A stretch of DNA of 64,000 nucleotides from Shinella fusca (GTDB taxonomy: Bacteria > Pseudomonadota > Alphaproteobacteria > Rhizobiales > Rhizobiaceae). The notes under the pieces are model-generated. The model did no database searches. It worked only from the letters and a program-made list of their open reading frames with translations, and was not told where the DNA came from. Shown here one piece after another: positions 1 through 9,314 of this stretch (the first letter of the stretch is position 1; each line of letters starts with the position of its first letter). The stretch spans positions 44,663-108,662 of the forward strand of contig NZ_JACHIK010000016.1 of assembly GCF_014203155.1 (NCBI RefSeq), written 5' to 3'. The position numbers and the translations under genes are program-made.

Positions 1-398
1 CGCCCGCTGCCCGAGCGGGGCGCAAGCAGCGTGCTGACGGAAAGGGCGAGGCCGGCCGCGACGGCAAGCGAGGCGAGCGCCAAGGCCCGCCAGAGCGCGA
101 GCGAATGCCAGCAGCCGCCCGAGACCCTGCCGGAAAAGACGACGTCGCACGGCGTTGCGCGGGGAAGCGGCCTGTCGAAGAAGGAACGGGCGCCCGGCGG
201 CAGGTGCAGCGCCTCGTCGTCGCCGGATATCGAGAGGTTCTCCGCCCAGCGGCTGACCATGGCGGCGAACGGGCGGTCCTTGGCAAGCCGCGCCTCGACC
301 TTCAGCCGCTCCGCCTCGGAAAGGACGCCCAGCACATATTCGCCGGCGATCACCTCGTCGCAGCAGGGTTGCCTCATCTCTCGGTCGGACGCCGTCAT
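1..398 (-). CDS. Anti-sigma factor, RskA/ChrR-like, N-terminal part (truncated by window edge)
   Basis: The minus strand is open from an ATG at 396-398 to the left edge, giving 132 codons of an unfinished protein. The N-terminus reads [16 protein letters not shown] and continues with AGEYVLGVL, the pattern of rhizobial anti-sigma factors (zinc-finger or anti-sigma K type). An [13 protein letters not shown] helix and a [13 protein letters not shown] stretch follow. A hydrophobic segment near residues 112-132 looks like the single membrane helix; the C-terminal periplasmic part lies outside the window. By family it would bind and hold an ECF sigma factor at the inner membrane. No sigma gene lies directly upstream on this strand, so the partner must be downstream, outside the window, or elsewhere. 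An internal ATG at codon 8 is an alternative start. Confidence 0.72.
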   Translation of the reverse strand, partial: MTASDREMRQPCCDEVIAGEYVLGVLSEAERLKVEARLAKDRPFAAMVSRWAENLSISGDDEALHLPPGARSFFDRPLPRATPCDVVFSGRVSGGCWHSLALWRALALASLAVAAGLALSVSTLLAPRSGSG

Positions 399-634
399 CG
401 GCTCATGCACTTTCCCGGTTGGACAATGCCCATGCGAGGGCTCACGCTACCTATATAAGGATGCCGATGCGGCTTTGCACGGGGTCGATGCGCACGGCGG
501 CCCATCATAGCGCCCATCGGCGCCGCGCGCCACCGATCCGGCGCCCAACCGTTTCTTCGATTGTGGCCGGCGGATCATTCCATCGTCACGAAACATGCGT
601 TAAACAGGCCCGCACGAATTTCCACGAGGCCGCC

Positions 635-1522
635 ATGTCCCTAACCGAAAGCGAAACCCAAGCCCGCCTTCTCGCGCAGGCCCTGCCCTACATGCAGCGC
701 TACGAGAACAAGACCATCGTGGTGAAATACGGCGGCCATGCCATGGGCAATCCGGAACTGGGCAAGGCCTTCGCCAGCGACATCGCGCTTCTCAAGCAGT
801 CCGGCGTCAACCCCATCGTCGTGCATGGCGGCGGCCCGCAGATCGGCGCGATGCTGACCAAGATGGGCATCGAATCGAAATTCGAGGGGGGCCTTCGCGT
901 CACCGACCAGAAGACGGTCGAGATCGTCGAGATGGTGCTTGCCGGCTCGATCAACAAGGAGATCGTCGCGCTCATCAACCAGACGGGCGAATGGGCGATC
1001 GGCCTGTGCGGCAAGGACGGCAACATGGTCTTCGCCGAAAAGGCCAGGAAGACCGTCGTCGACCCGGACAGCAATATCGAGCGCATCCTCGACCTCGGCT
1101 TCGTCGGCGAGGTGGTGGAGGTCGACCGCACCCTCATCGACCTGCTCGCCAAGTCCGAGATGATCCCGGTCATCGCGCCGGTGGCGCCGGGCCGCGACGG
1201 CCATACCTACAACATCAACGCCGACACCTTCGCCGGCGCCATTGCCGGGGCGCTCAGCGCCACGCGCCTGCTCTTCCTCACCGACGTTCCGGGCGTCCTC
1301 GACAAGAACGGCAAGCTCATCAAGGAGCTTTCGGTCGCCGAGGCCCGCGCGCTCATCAAGGACGGCACGATTTCCGGCGGCATGATCCCCAAGGTCGAGA
1401 CCTGCATCGACGCCATCAAGGCGGGCGTTCAGGGCGTCGTCATCCTCAACGGCAAGACCGCCCATTCCGTGCTGCTCGAAATCTTCACCGAGCACGGCGC
1501 CGGCACGCTGATCGTGCCGTAA
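635..1522 (+). CDS. argB: Acetylglutamate kinase
   Basis: Phosphorylates N-acetyl-L-glutamate with ATP, the second step of arginine synthesis, in the cytoplasm. The 295-residue product matches the usual rhizobial length. Amino-acid-kinase motifs are clear: VVKYGGHAM near the N-terminus (phosphate-binding Lys), HGGGPQIG (Gly-rich substrate loop), [19 protein letters not shown] and [11 protein letters not shown] in the C-terminal ATP-binding half. The reading frame is open further upstream, but the ATG at 635 starts MSLTESE as in homologues and is preceded by purine-rich sequence (cacgaggcc). It diverges from the anti-sigma gene across about 236 bp. It appears to be transcribed alone, since the next gene is convergent. 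Confidence 0.95.
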   Translation: MSLTESETQARLLAQALPYMQRYENKTIVVKYGGHAMGNPELGKAFASDIALLKQSGVNPIVVHGGGPQIGAMLTKMGIESKFEGGLRVTDQKTVEIVEMVLAGSINKEIVALINQTGEWAIGLCGKDGNMVFAEKARKTVVDPDSNIERILDLGFVGEVVEVDRTLIDLLAKSEMIPVIAPVAPGRDGHTYNINADTFAGAIAGALSATRLLFLTDVPGVLDKNGKLIKELSVAEARALIKDGTISGGMIPKVETCIDAIKAGVQGVVILNGKTAHSVLLEIFTEHGAGTLIVP

Positions 1523-1528
1523 GGCACG

Positions 1529-2446
1529 TCAGCCGTAGGCGATGAGGGCCAGCACGCCGACGACGATGAGCGCGCAGCCGGCGATCTCCAGCCGGTTGAT
1601 GCGCTCCTTGAAGATGAAGACGGTGGAGGCGAAGGTGAAGAGCATTTCCACCTGCGCCAGCGCCTTCACCACTGCCGCCTGCTGGAGCGTCATGGCCATG
1701 AACCAGCCGAAGGAGGCCGTCGCGCCGACGAAGCCGACCACCAGCGCCGGCCGCCAGGCGCTTGCTATGCGCGGCAGTTCCGCACGCTCGCGCATCAGGA
1801 TCCAGCCGAGCATCACCAGCGTCTGGAGCACGATCACGAAGGCCAGCGTATAGCTCGCCTGCACCATGTAATCCGGCACCGGCAGCGTCGGGGCGAGCGC
1901 CAGCGAGGCGGAACGGTAGGCGACGGCCGAAATGCCGAAGAAGGTTCCGGACAGAAGGCCCGTTCCCGCCGTGCGGGTGAGGAGCGAGGTGAAGAGCGTG
2001 CGCGGCGACACGACGCTGCGGGCGACCGAGATGATCATGACGCCCGCGACGGAGATGGCGATCGCGACGAGCGTTCCGGGCGAAGCCCTCTCGCCGAGGA
2101 AGACCAGCGCGAACAGCGCCGCCTGCGCCGGCTCGGTGCGCGAATAGGCCGTCCCCACCGCGAAGTTGCGGAAGGAGAAGAGGTGGACGAGCAGGAAGGT
2201 CGCGGCGATCTGCGAGAGCCCGCCGACGACGGCCCAGAGGAAGAAGGCCGCTCCGGGCACCGGCATCGGCCGGTCCAGCACGAAGGCGAGGATCGCCATG
2301 TAGGAAAGCGCGAAGGGCACGCCAAAGCCGAAGCGCACGAAGGTGGCGCCCGTCGTGCCCATGCGGCCCTTCAGGTGTTTCTGCATGGCGGAGCGGACAT
2401 TCTGCAGGAAGGCCGCGGCGATGGTGATGAGAACCCAGATTTCCAT
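1529..2446 (-). CDS. EamA/DMT-superfamily transporter
   Basis: A 305-residue very hydrophobic protein, compatible with about ten membrane helices arranged as two EamA repeats, the normal size of a drug/metabolite transporter. The first repeat begins MEIWVLITIAAAFLQ; the second contains the GLLSGTFFGISAVAYR stretch. Inner-membrane location is expected. The substrate cannot be told from sequence, because the family covers metabolites, amino acids and drugs. It is convergent with argB, with only six bases between stop codons. It is divergent from the nucleotidase gene, with about 100 bp between start codons. Confidence 0.85.
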   Translation of the reverse strand: MEIWVLITIAAAFLQNVRSAMQKHLKGRMGTTGATFVRFGFGVPFALSYMAILAFVLDRPMPVPGAAFFLWAVVGGLSQIAATFLLVHLFSFRNFAVGTAYSRTEPAQAALFALVFLGERASPGTLVAIAISVAGVMIISVARSVVSPRTLFTSLLTRTAGTGLLSGTFFGISAVAYRSASLALAPTLPVPDYMVQASYTLAFVIVLQTLVMLGWILMRERAELPRIASAWRPALVVGFVGATASFGWFMAMTLQQAAVVKALAQVEMLFTFASTVFIFKERINRLEIAGCALIVVGVLALIAYG

Positions 2447-2548
2447 GCCTGCCCGCTAGCACGGGGCCGGTCGCAAATCCATCGCCCGGCGATGCCGGCA
2501 CGGAAAATTCCGTTTCCCTCGCAGGGCGCCCGTGCCATAAGACGGGCC

Positions 2549-3244
2549 ATGACCGAACTTCCGAACAAAGCCGATTTCGCAAGCGTGCGCGACTGGGTCT
2601 TCGACCTCGACAACACGCTCTACCCGCACCATGTCGATCTCTTCGCCCAGATCGACAAGAACATGACGGCTTATGTCGCGGCCCTTCTCGGCCTCTCGCG
2701 CGAGGACGCGCGCGCGCTGCAGAAGCAATATTACTTCGATCACGGCACCACGCTGAAGGGGCTGATGATCCATCACCATATCGATCCCGTCGACTTCCTC
2801 GAAAAGGCCCATGCGATCGACTACGGCGTGCTTTCGCCCGACCTGTCGCTCGGCGAGGCGATCCAGGCGCTGCCCGGCCGCAAGTTCATCTTCACCAACG
2901 GCAGCGTCAAGCATGCCGAGATGGCGGCCAAGGCGCTCGGCATCTTCCACCATTTCGACGACGTCTTCGACATCGTGGCGGCCGACTATGTGCCCAAGCC
3001 CGCGGGCACGACCTACGACAAGTTCATGGCCCTCCACCGGGTCGACACGCAGCATGCCGTCATGTTCGAGGACCTGCCGCGCAACCTCGTGGTGCCGAAG
3101 ACGCTCGGCATGAAGACCGTCCTCCTCGTGCCGCAGGACGAGCATCACGAGTTCACCGACGCGTGGGAAAAGCGCGCAGAGAGCGACGAGCATATCGACT
3201 ATGCCACGTCGAACCTCACCGCCTTCCTCAACGCGCTGCTCTAG
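2549..3244 (+). CDS. HAD-superfamily pyrimidine 5'-nucleotidase
   Basis: A 231-residue cytoplasmic HAD phosphatase. Motif I is VFDLDNTLYP (nucleophile and acid Asp), motif II is FTNGS, the motif III Lys region is AADYVPKPAG, and motif IV is VMFEDLPRN. The DLDNTLY form and length match the SDT1/pyrimidine 5'-nucleotidase subfamily, which removes phosphate from UMP/CMP-type nucleotides; this substrate is inferred from the family. The open frame extends far upstream, but the ATG at 2549 gives MTELPNKADF, the usual rhizobial N-terminus. In many rhizobia this gene sits near dapD, as here. Confidence 0.88.
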   Translation: MTELPNKADFASVRDWVFDLDNTLYPHHVDLFAQIDKNMTAYVAALLGLSREDARALQKQYYFDHGTTLKGLMIHHHIDPVDFLEKAHAIDYGVLSPDLSLGEAIQALPGRKFIFTNGSVKHAEMAAKALGIFHHFDDVFDIVAADYVPKPAGTTYDKFMALHRVDTQHAVMFEDLPRNLVVPKTLGMKTVLLVPQDEHHEFTDAWEKRAESDEHIDYATSNLTAFLNALL

Positions 3245-3372
3245 CGGACACAATCCCGACACGGAAAAATCCCTTTCCTGTCAAAAGGTTGAATTACCAA
3301 TTTGTAACTGGTGCCGGCCGGCGTTCCCTCTATCCTGCCCCCTCAAAGGGACAATGATGGAAAGGAACGACC

Positions 3373-4320
3373 ATGGCTAAAAAGGAACTTCTTCTCGGCG
3401 CCGTCGCCGCCGGCCTCATTTTCTCGGGCGCCGCCGTCCCGGCTTTCGCCGCCAAGGGCGAGGGCAAGCATCATCACCGCCACGGCGCGATGATCGAACG
3501 GCTCGATGCCGACAAGAACGGCAAGGTTTCGCTCGACGAGGTCAAGGCCAATGCCTCCGCCGCCTTCAAGGCCTTCGACGCGGACGGCAACGGCGCGGTC
3601 TCCAGGGAGGAGATCAGGGCGCGCCACGCCGCCTTCAAGGAGGCCCGCAAGGCCGTTCGCGATGCGGCCGAGGCCGACAAGGACAAGGCCCGCGAGGCGC
3701 TGCGCGCCGGCGGTCCCTACTGGCTGCCGGGCGCCGGAAAGATGTTCGACCGCACCGATACGGACAAGAGCGGCACGCTCTCGCAGGCCGAGGTGCTGGC
3801 GAGCGCCGAGAAGATGTTCGAGCGCCGCGACAGCAACAAGGACGGCGCCATCGACGCGGCCGACGCCGGCAAGGGCAAATGGCATCACGGCAAGCATGGC
3901 GAGAAGCGCGCCGAAGGGATGCTGCAGCGCCTCGACACCGACAAGGACGGCAAGATCTCGAAGGACGAGATGCTGGCTCGCGCCACGCAGACCTTCCAGC
4001 GGCTCGATGCCGACGGGAACGGCGAGGTGACGAAGGCGGAGGTCGACGCGAAGCGCGAAGCCTTCCGCGATGCCCGCAAGGCGTTCCGTGAAGTGAAGGC
4101 CACCGACGGCGAGGCAAGGGACGCCGCCCGCAAGGCGCTGCGGGATGCCCGGATCGACCGCATGGGCGGCCGCATGTTCGAGCGCGCCGACGCCGACAGG
4201 AACGGCATCCTGACCAAGGCCGAGATGGAAACCGCAGCGGCGGCCATGTTCCAGAAGCGCGACCGCAACGGCGACGGCTTCATCACCCTCGACGAAATGG
4301 GCCGACACCACAAGAAATGA
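3373..4320 (+). CDS. Secreted protein with eight EF-hand calcium-binding loops
   Basis: A 315-residue protein beginning with a signal peptide (MAKKELLLGAVAAGL, cleavage probably after AFA at about residue 26) and a His-rich patch (HHHRH). Eight canonical 12-residue EF-hand loops start at about residues 45, 69, 129, 153, 188, 212, 273 and 297. Examples are DADKNGKVSLDE, DTDKDGKISKDE and DRNGDGFITLDE. They form four pairs, and residues 45-165 align with 188-308 at a shift of 143-144, so the gene arose by internal duplication. The likely role is periplasmic or extracellular calcium binding, with no catalytic domain visible. A good AAGGA site precedes the ATG and a strong terminator follows. Confidence 0.9.
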   Translation: MAKKELLLGAVAAGLIFSGAAVPAFAAKGEGKHHHRHGAMIERLDADKNGKVSLDEVKANASAAFKAFDADGNGAVSREEIRARHAAFKEARKAVRDAAEADKDKAREALRAGGPYWLPGAGKMFDRTDTDKSGTLSQAEVLASAEKMFERRDSNKDGAIDAADAGKGKWHHGKHGEKRAEGMLQRLDTDKDGKISKDEMLARATQTFQRLDADGNGEVTKAEVDAKREAFRDARKAFREVKATDGEARDAARKALRDARIDRMGGRMFERADADRNGILTKAEMETAAAAMFQKRDRNGDGFITLDEMGRHHKK

Positions 4321-4335
4321 TGCCGGCAACGCAGA

Positions 4336-4363
4336 CGCCCCGGTCCTGCCGGGGCGTTTTTTT
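4336..4363 (+). terminator. Intrinsic terminator after the EF-hand gene
   Basis: Perfect 8-bp stem (CGCCCCGG / CCGGGGCG) with a 5-nt loop, followed by seven T residues, 15 nt after the EF-hand stop codon. It also separates this gene from the convergent LOG-family gene. Confidence 0.9.
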
Positions 4364-4368
4364 ATGCC

Positions 4369-5265
4369 TTACCCGTGCGCCGCGGCCGCCGCGTGCTCGG
4401 CCTCCAGGTTCTCGTAGAACTTCACGATGATGTCCCAGGCCTCGTCCGCCGTTTCGACGAACTGCATCAGCTCGACGTCGCCAGGCGCGATGGTGCCGAA
4501 GGCGGCCAGCGCCTCGAAGTCGATGATCTTGTGCCAGAATTCCCGGCCGAACAGGATGAGCGGCACCAGCGCCATGCGGCCGGTCTGCATCAGCGTCACC
4601 GTCTCGAACAGCTCGTCCAGCGTGCCGAAACCGCCCGGGAACACCGTCACGGCCTTGGCGCGCAGCAGGAAATGCATCTTGCGGATCGCGAAATAGTGGA
4701 AGTTGAAGCTGAGCTCCGGCGTGACGTAGGCGTTCGGCGCCTGCTCGTGCGGCAGCACGATGTTGAGGCCGATCGACGGCGCGCCGACATCGGCCGCCCC
4801 GCGATTGCCCGCCTCCATGACGCCCGGCCCGCCGCCGGTGACGACGACATATTCCTTGAAGTCGAGCTCAGCCGACTTTTCAGAGCACATGCGGGCGAAC
4901 TTGCGCGCCTCCTCGTAGTAGACCGAGGCGGCCTCCAGGTTCATGCGCTGCGTCTCGTTGCGCGCCGCCCAGGCCTCCTGGCCGGGGGCGGGGATGCGCG
5001 CGCCGCCGAACATGACGACGGTGGACTTGATGCCGCGCTCGGCCAGCATCATCTCGACCTTCAGCAATTCGAGCTGGAGGCGCACCGGGCGCAACTCCTC
5101 GCGGCAGAGGAAATCGTCGTCGGCATAGGCAAGCCGATAGGCGGGATTTGCCGATTGCGGCGTCTGCGGCACGACGGCGGCGCGGTGCTTGTCCTGCGCG
5201 CTGTCGGCGAGCGGATCCCAGACGCCGTCCTTGCGGCGCAGATTCTTCTTCTTCAGTCTTGCCAT
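4369..5265 (-). CDS. TIGR00730/LOG-family Rossmann-fold protein
   Basis: A 298-residue cytoplasmic protein of the lysine-decarboxylase-like (LOG) family. Two hallmark motifs are present: GGGPGVMEAGNRGA and PGGFGTLDE, the latter being the PGGxGTxxE nucleotide-binding and catalytic motif. Proteins of this family are phosphoribohydrolases acting on nucleoside monophosphates (cytokinin-activating LOG, or PpnN-type nucleotidases); the old annotation 'lysine decarboxylase' is not supported. The N-terminal 70 residues (Lys/Arg-rich, MARLKKKNLRRKDG) lie outside the Rossmann core and resemble the longer bacterial class. It is monocistronic and convergent with the EF-hand gene. Confidence 0.85.
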   Translation of the reverse strand: MARLKKKNLRRKDGVWDPLADSAQDKHRAAVVPQTPQSANPAYRLAYADDDFLCREELRPVRLQLELLKVEMMLAERGIKSTVVMFGGARIPAPGQEAWAARNETQRMNLEAASVYYEEARKFARMCSEKSAELDFKEYVVVTGGGPGVMEAGNRGAADVGAPSIGLNIVLPHEQAPNAYVTPELSFNFHYFAIRKMHFLLRAKAVTVFPGGFGTLDELFETVTLMQTGRMALVPLILFGREFWHKIIDFEALAAFGTIAPGDVELMQFVETADEAWDIIVKFYENLEAEHAAAAAHG

Positions 5266-5452
5266 GTCACTTTCCTGCCTTCTGGCCTGCTTTCCTGCCC
5301 CGCGGGATTACCATTTCGCCCGTGCGACAGTATCTGCCGGAAAGGGGCTTCATCTTTCCCGGCACTTGCTCTAGAGCATCTTTCCGATTGATGAAATCGA
5401 CCTTCCGGCATCCCGACAATCGAAAATAAGCCTCGAAGTTTAAGGAATTCCG

Positions 5453-6310
5453 ATGACCACGTCCCAGTTGTCCGCCTTGTCCGCCACCATCGACCGCGCC
5501 TTCGAGGAACGCGACAGCGTCAACACCGGAACGCGCGGGGAAGTGCGCGACGCGGTGGAGAGCGCGCTGAACCTGCTCGACAGCGGCAAGGCCCGCGTCG
5601 CCGAGCGCGGCGAGGACGGTAACTGGACGGTCAACCAGTGGCTCAAGAAGGCCGTTCTCCTCTCCTTCCGCCTCAACCCGATGGAGATCGTCAAGGGCGG
5701 CCCCGGCGAGTCCTCCTGGTGGGACAAGGTGCCCTCCAAGTTCGACGGCTGGAGCGTCAACGAGTTCGAGAAGGCCGGCTTCCGCGCCGTGCCGAACTGC
5801 GTGGTGCGCCGCTCGGCCTATATCGCGCCCAACGCCATCCTGATGCCCTCCTTCGTCAATCTCGGCGCCTATGTCGGCGAGGGCACGATGGTCGACACCT
5901 GGGCGACGGTCGGCTCCTGCGCGCAGATCGGCAAGCATGTGCACCTTTCCGGCGGCGTCGGCATCGGCGGCGTCTTGGAGCCGATGCAGGCCGGCCCGAC
6001 CATCATCGAGGACAACTGCTTCATCGGCGCCCGCTCGGAAGTCGTGGAAGGCTGCATCGTGCGCGAGGGCTCCGTGCTCGGCATGGGCGTCTTCATCGGC
6101 AAGTCGACCAAGATCGTCGACCGCGCCACCGGCGAAGTGACCTATGGCGAAGTGCCGCCCTATTCCGTCGTCGTCGCCGGCTCCATGCCGTCCGACAAGA
6201 CCATGCCGAACGGCCTTCCGGCCCCCAGCCTCTACTGTGCGGTCATCGTCAAGCGCGTCGACGCGCAGACCCGTTCGAAGACCGGCATCAACGAACTGCT
6301 GCGCGACTGA
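5453..6310 (+). CDS. dapD: 2,3,4,5-tetrahydropyridine-2,6-dicarboxylate N-succinyltransferase
   Basis: Transfers succinyl from succinyl-CoA to tetrahydrodipicolinate in the succinylase route to diaminopimelate and lysine. The 285-residue length is typical. The N-terminal helical domain is followed by a left-handed beta-helix of hexapeptide repeats, visible from about residue 110: [57 protein letters not shown]. The start ATG follows an aggaattcc purine-rich site. dapE follows after one membrane-protein gene, so the two succinylase-pathway enzymes are grouped. The cytoplasmic enzyme normally works as a trimer. Confidence 0.96.
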   Translation: MTTSQLSALSATIDRAFEERDSVNTGTRGEVRDAVESALNLLDSGKARVAERGEDGNWTVNQWLKKAVLLSFRLNPMEIVKGGPGESSWWDKVPSKFDGWSVNEFEKAGFRAVPNCVVRRSAYIAPNAILMPSFVNLGAYVGEGTMVDTWATVGSCAQIGKHVHLSGGVGIGGVLEPMQAGPTIIEDNCFIGARSEVVEGCIVREGSVLGMGVFIGKSTKIVDRATGEVTYGEVPPYSVVVAGSMPSDKTMPNGLPAPSLYCAVIVKRVDAQTRSKTGINELLRD

Positions 6311-6311
6311 C

Positions 6312-6701
6312 ATGGCGGCAGCCGGCGAAGAGCGCGGGCCGGATATCGCCTGGCTCTTCTTCGGCTGGTCCGGCCGCCTGAGTCGGGCGCCCTTCGCGCT
6401 CGGCTGGGCTTTCTGGCTGATGCTGCTGTCGGCCGCGTTCACCCGCATCATGATCGTGCCGAAGGAAGATCCGTCCTTCCTTCTCTGGGCCTTCGTCTTC
6501 ATCGGCACCGGCCTCTTCTCGACGGTCTCCTGCCTGATGCTGTCGATCAAGCGGCTGCACGACATGAACCTGCCGACGCTGCTGGTCGCCTGCCTCTTCT
6601 TTCCCGTCGTCTCCATCCTCGCGCTTCTCGCCCTGCTGTTCTGGCCGGGAACGGACGGACCCAACGACCACGGGCGCCTTGCCGACCGGGCGAAGGACTG
6701 A
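6312..6701 (+). CDS. DUF805 small membrane protein
   Basis: A 129-residue hydrophobic protein whose ATG lies one base after the dapD stop codon, so it is almost certainly co-transcribed with dapD. The sequence has the DUF805 hallmarks: WLFFGWSGRLSRAPFALGW at the start, the central IKRLHDMN motif, and a C-terminal FWPGTDGPNDHG. About three to four membrane helices are expected. DUF805 proteins (E. coli YhaH/YhaI type) have no settled function. The position between dapD and dapE is conserved in rhizobia as far as I recall, but no lysine-pathway role follows from that. Confidence 0.85.
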   Translation: MAAAGEERGPDIAWLFFGWSGRLSRAPFALGWAFWLMLLSAAFTRIMIVPKEDPSFLLWAFVFIGTGLFSTVSCLMLSIKRLHDMNLPTLLVACLFFPVVSILALLALLFWPGTDGPNDHGRLADRAKD

Positions 6702-6786
6702 CGCCGGCCCCTCCCCGGCGTGACAGGCCATCGGGGATCGGCTACACCTCGATTCTCCCGTCCCTTACGCCGCGATCCCCGTATCC

Positions 6787-7980
6787 ATGACCTCTTCCGA
6801 TCCCATCGCCAATCTCGCAACGCTCATCCGCTGCCCCTCCGTGACGCCCGCCGAAGGCGGCGCGCTGACGGCGCTTGCCGCCATGCTGGAGCCGCTCGGC
6901 TTCACGGTGGAGCGCATGATCGCCAGCGAACCCGGCATGCCCGATATCGAGAACCTCTATGCCCGCATCGGCACGGAAGGCCCGCACCTGATGTTCGCCG
7001 GCCATACGGACGTCGTGCCCGTCGGCGACGAGGCGGCCTGGACGCATGCGCCCTTCGGCGCGGAGATCGCCGGCGGCGAGATGTTCGGCCGCGGCGCGGT
7101 GGACATGAAGGGCGGCATCGCCTGCTTCGTCGCCGCCGTCGCGCGGCATATCGAGCGGCACGGCCCGCCGAAGGGTTCCATTTCCTTCCTCATCACCGGC
7201 GACGAGGAAGGCCCGGCCGTCAACGGCACGGTCAAGCTGCTCGAATGGGCGGCCGCGCGCGGCGAGCGCTGGGACGCCTGCCTCGTCGGCGAGCCGACCA
7301 ACCCGGACCGGCTCGGCGACATGATCAAGATCGGCCGGCGCGGCTCCGTCTCGGGCGCCATCACCGTTCACGGCGTGCAGGGCCACGCCGCCTATCCGCA
7401 CCTTGCCGACAATGCCGTGCGCGGCGTGATCGCGCTGACGGACGCATTGATGCATCCGCCCTTCGACGCCGGCACGGAGAATTTCCAGCCGTCGAACCTC
7501 GAAGTGACGACCATCGACATCGGCAATCCGGCCACCAATGTCGTACCCGGCAAGGCGAGCGCCAGCTTCAACATCCGCTTCAACGACACCTGGACGGCCG
7601 AGACCGTGATGGCCGAGATCGTCCGCCGGCTCGATGCCGCAGCGCGCGACGGGAAGCTGCGGCCCGGCCGCGCGCCCGTGCGCTACGACATCAAGTGGGC
7701 CGAGCGGCCGAGCCATGTCTTCCTCACGCGCAACAACCAGCTGATCTCCTCGCTTTCGGGCGCTGTGGAGGCCGTCACCGGCCTTGCCCCGAAGCTGTCG
7801 ACGACCGGCGGCACGTCCGACGCGCGCTTCATCAAGGATTATTGCCCGGTGGTGGAATTCGGCCTTGTCGGCCAGACCATGCACATGGTGGACGAAAGGG
7901 TGGCGGTGGCCGACCTCGAGACGCTCACCGTGATCTACGAGACCTTCATCGCGCGCTGGTTCGGCGATGCCGTGGCTTGA
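6787..7980 (+). CDS. dapE: Succinyl-diaminopimelate desuccinylase
   Basis: Zinc-dependent M20 peptidase-family enzyme that hydrolyses N-succinyl-LL-diaminopimelate to LL-diaminopimelate and succinate. The 397-residue length fits. Visible metal and catalytic motifs are MFAGHTDVVPVGD, GRGAVDMKGGIACF and ITGDEEGPAVNGT, then the dimerisation-domain GVQGHAAYPHLADN, and near the end TTGGTSDARF and GLVGQTMHMVDE. It acts in the cytoplasm downstream of dapD. The C-terminal coding end overlaps the start of the next gene by 14 bp, which suggests translational coupling. Confidence 0.96.
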   Translation: MTSSDPIANLATLIRCPSVTPAEGGALTALAAMLEPLGFTVERMIASEPGMPDIENLYARIGTEGPHLMFAGHTDVVPVGDEAAWTHAPFGAEIAGGEMFGRGAVDMKGGIACFVAAVARHIERHGPPKGSISFLITGDEEGPAVNGTVKLLEWAAARGERWDACLVGEPTNPDRLGDMIKIGRRGSVSGAITVHGVQGHAAYPHLADNAVRGVIALTDALMHPPFDAGTENFQPSNLEVTTIDIGNPATNVVPGKASASFNIRFNDTWTAETVMAEIVRRLDAAARDGKLRPGRAPVRYDIKWAERPSHVFLTRNNQLISSLSGAVEAVTGLAPKLSTTGGTSDARFIKDYCPVVEFGLVGQTMHMVDERVAVADLETLTVIYETFIARWFGDAVA

Positions 7981-8563
7981 CGAGGTCCTGCACTATATCA
8001 ACGGCGTCTACCTGCTCGTGCGCCAGAAGCAGGAGGGCTTCGGCTGGCTGGACCTGACACCGCGCGGGCTTGCCCGCTCCTTCTGGTCCTTCGTCTGGTG
8101 CCTGCCGGCCTTCGCCGTCATCTGGGCCTCCTGGCGGCTCTATTATATCGCCGGCATGCCGGCCGGCACCGCCGCCGGCCCCGTGTTCCTGGTCAAGCTG
8201 CTGGTGATCGACGTGCTCGGCTGGCTGTTGCCGCTCGCGCTCGTCACCGCGCTCGCGCCGGTGCTCGGCTACGGCAAGCATCTTCTCGTCCTGCTGACGG
8301 CGAGCAACTGGATTTCCGTGCCCTTCACCTACGCCGCGGCGCTCCCCTTCGCGCTCTCGCTGATCCTGCCCGCCACGGCGCCTTTCGCAGGGCTCCTGCT
8401 CTATGCCGTCTTCGGCGCGAGCGTGATGCTGCAATTCCGCCTTCTGTGGATGTGCCTCGGCAAGCAGACGCTGCTCTCCGCCGCCATCACGGCGCTCTTC
8501 GTGCTGCCGCCGATGATCGTCGGGCAGGAATTGCAGCGCCTCCTCGGCACGCTGCCGGGCTGA
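7967..8563 (+). CDS. Conserved membrane protein overlapping dapE (unknown function)
   Basis: A 198-residue protein whose ATG lies inside the last codons of dapE (14-bp overlap). The N-terminus (MPWLDEVLHYINGVYLLVRQ) is soluble. About five hydrophobic segments follow, the first near SFWSFVWCLPAFAVIW and the last near AAITALFVLPPMIVG. I recognise no catalytic motif or family name. The coding pattern and the overlap argue that it is real and co-expressed with dapE. It could be an accessory membrane protein of unknown role, and nothing in the sequence links it chemically to lysine synthesis. Confidence 0.75.
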   Translation: MPWLDEVLHYINGVYLLVRQKQEGFGWLDLTPRGLARSFWSFVWCLPAFAVIWASWRLYYIAGMPAGTAAGPVFLVKLLVIDVLGWLLPLALVTALAPVLGYGKHLLVLLTASNWISVPFTYAAALPFALSLILPATAPFAGLLLYAVFGASVMLQFRLLWMCLGKQTLLSAAITALFVLPPMIVGQELQRLLGTLPG

Positions 8564-8570
8564 CCTTTTC

Positions 8571-9314
8571 TCAGTAGTCGACGGCGAGGAAATAGAGGCC
8601 GTCCGGCGGGGCGACGGGGCCGCAGGCCTTGCGGTCGCGCGCTTCCAGCGCCGCGCGCACGTCGTCCACCGACCACTTGCCCTCGCCCGCCAGCTTCAGC
8701 GTACCGGCGAAGGAGCGGATCTGGTTGTGCAGGAAGCTCTGCGCCGAGACGCGGATCTCGATGAGGTCGCCGCTGCGCGTCACGTCCAGCCGGTCGATGG
8801 TGCGCACGGGGCTGTTCGCCTGGCACTGGGCGGCGCGGAAGGTGGTGAAATCGTGCCTGCCGACCAGCATCTGTCCTGCCGCATGCATCGCCTCGTGGTC
8901 GAGGTCCCGGGCGACGAACCACGCGCGGTTCGCCTCCAGCGCCAGCGGCGCCTTGCGCGAGATGATGCGATAAAGATAGTGCCGCTTCTTCGCGGAGAAG
9001 CGCGCGTCGAAATCCTCCGGCACCTCGGCCGCGTCGAGAATGGCGACCCGCTCTCCCGCCATGCCGAGATGCGCGTTGAGGGCGTTGCGGAGCGTGTGTT
9101 CCTTCCATTGCCGCGACAGGTCGGCATGGGCGACCTGCCCCATGGCGTGGACGCCGGAATCCGTGCGCCCCGCGCCGCGGATCGAGACGGTCTCACCCGT
9201 CAGCGACAGGATCGCCGCCTCGATGGCGCCCTGCACGGAAGGGCCGTTCTCCTGCCGCTGCCAGCCGACATAGGGCGTGCCGTCATATTCGATCAGCAGG
9301 CGATAGCGCGGCAT
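8571..9314 (-). CDS. truA: tRNA pseudouridine(38-40) synthase
   Basis: Converts uridines 38-40 of the tRNA anticodon stem-loop to pseudouridine. The 247-residue length is standard. The catalytic-Asp motif [15 protein letters not shown] is intact. Other family features are the N-terminal [16 protein letters not shown] and the later [14 protein letters not shown]. The start codon shares one base with the fmt stop codon (TGATG), so truA is translationally coupled to fmt. Together with def this forms a minus-strand translation operon, def-fmt-truA. Confidence 0.96.
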   Translation of the reverse strand: MPRYRLLIEYDGTPYVGWQRQENGPSVQGAIEAAILSLTGETVSIRGAGRTDSGVHAMGQVAHADLSRQWKEHTLRNALNAHLGMAGERVAILDAAEVPEDFDARFSAKKRHYLYRIISRKAPLALEANRAWFVARDLDHEAMHAAGQMLVGRHDFTTFRAAQCQANSPVRTIDRLDVTRSGDLIEIRVSAQSFLHNQIRSFAGTLKLAGEGKWSVDDVRAALEARDRKACGPVAPPDGLYFLAVDY

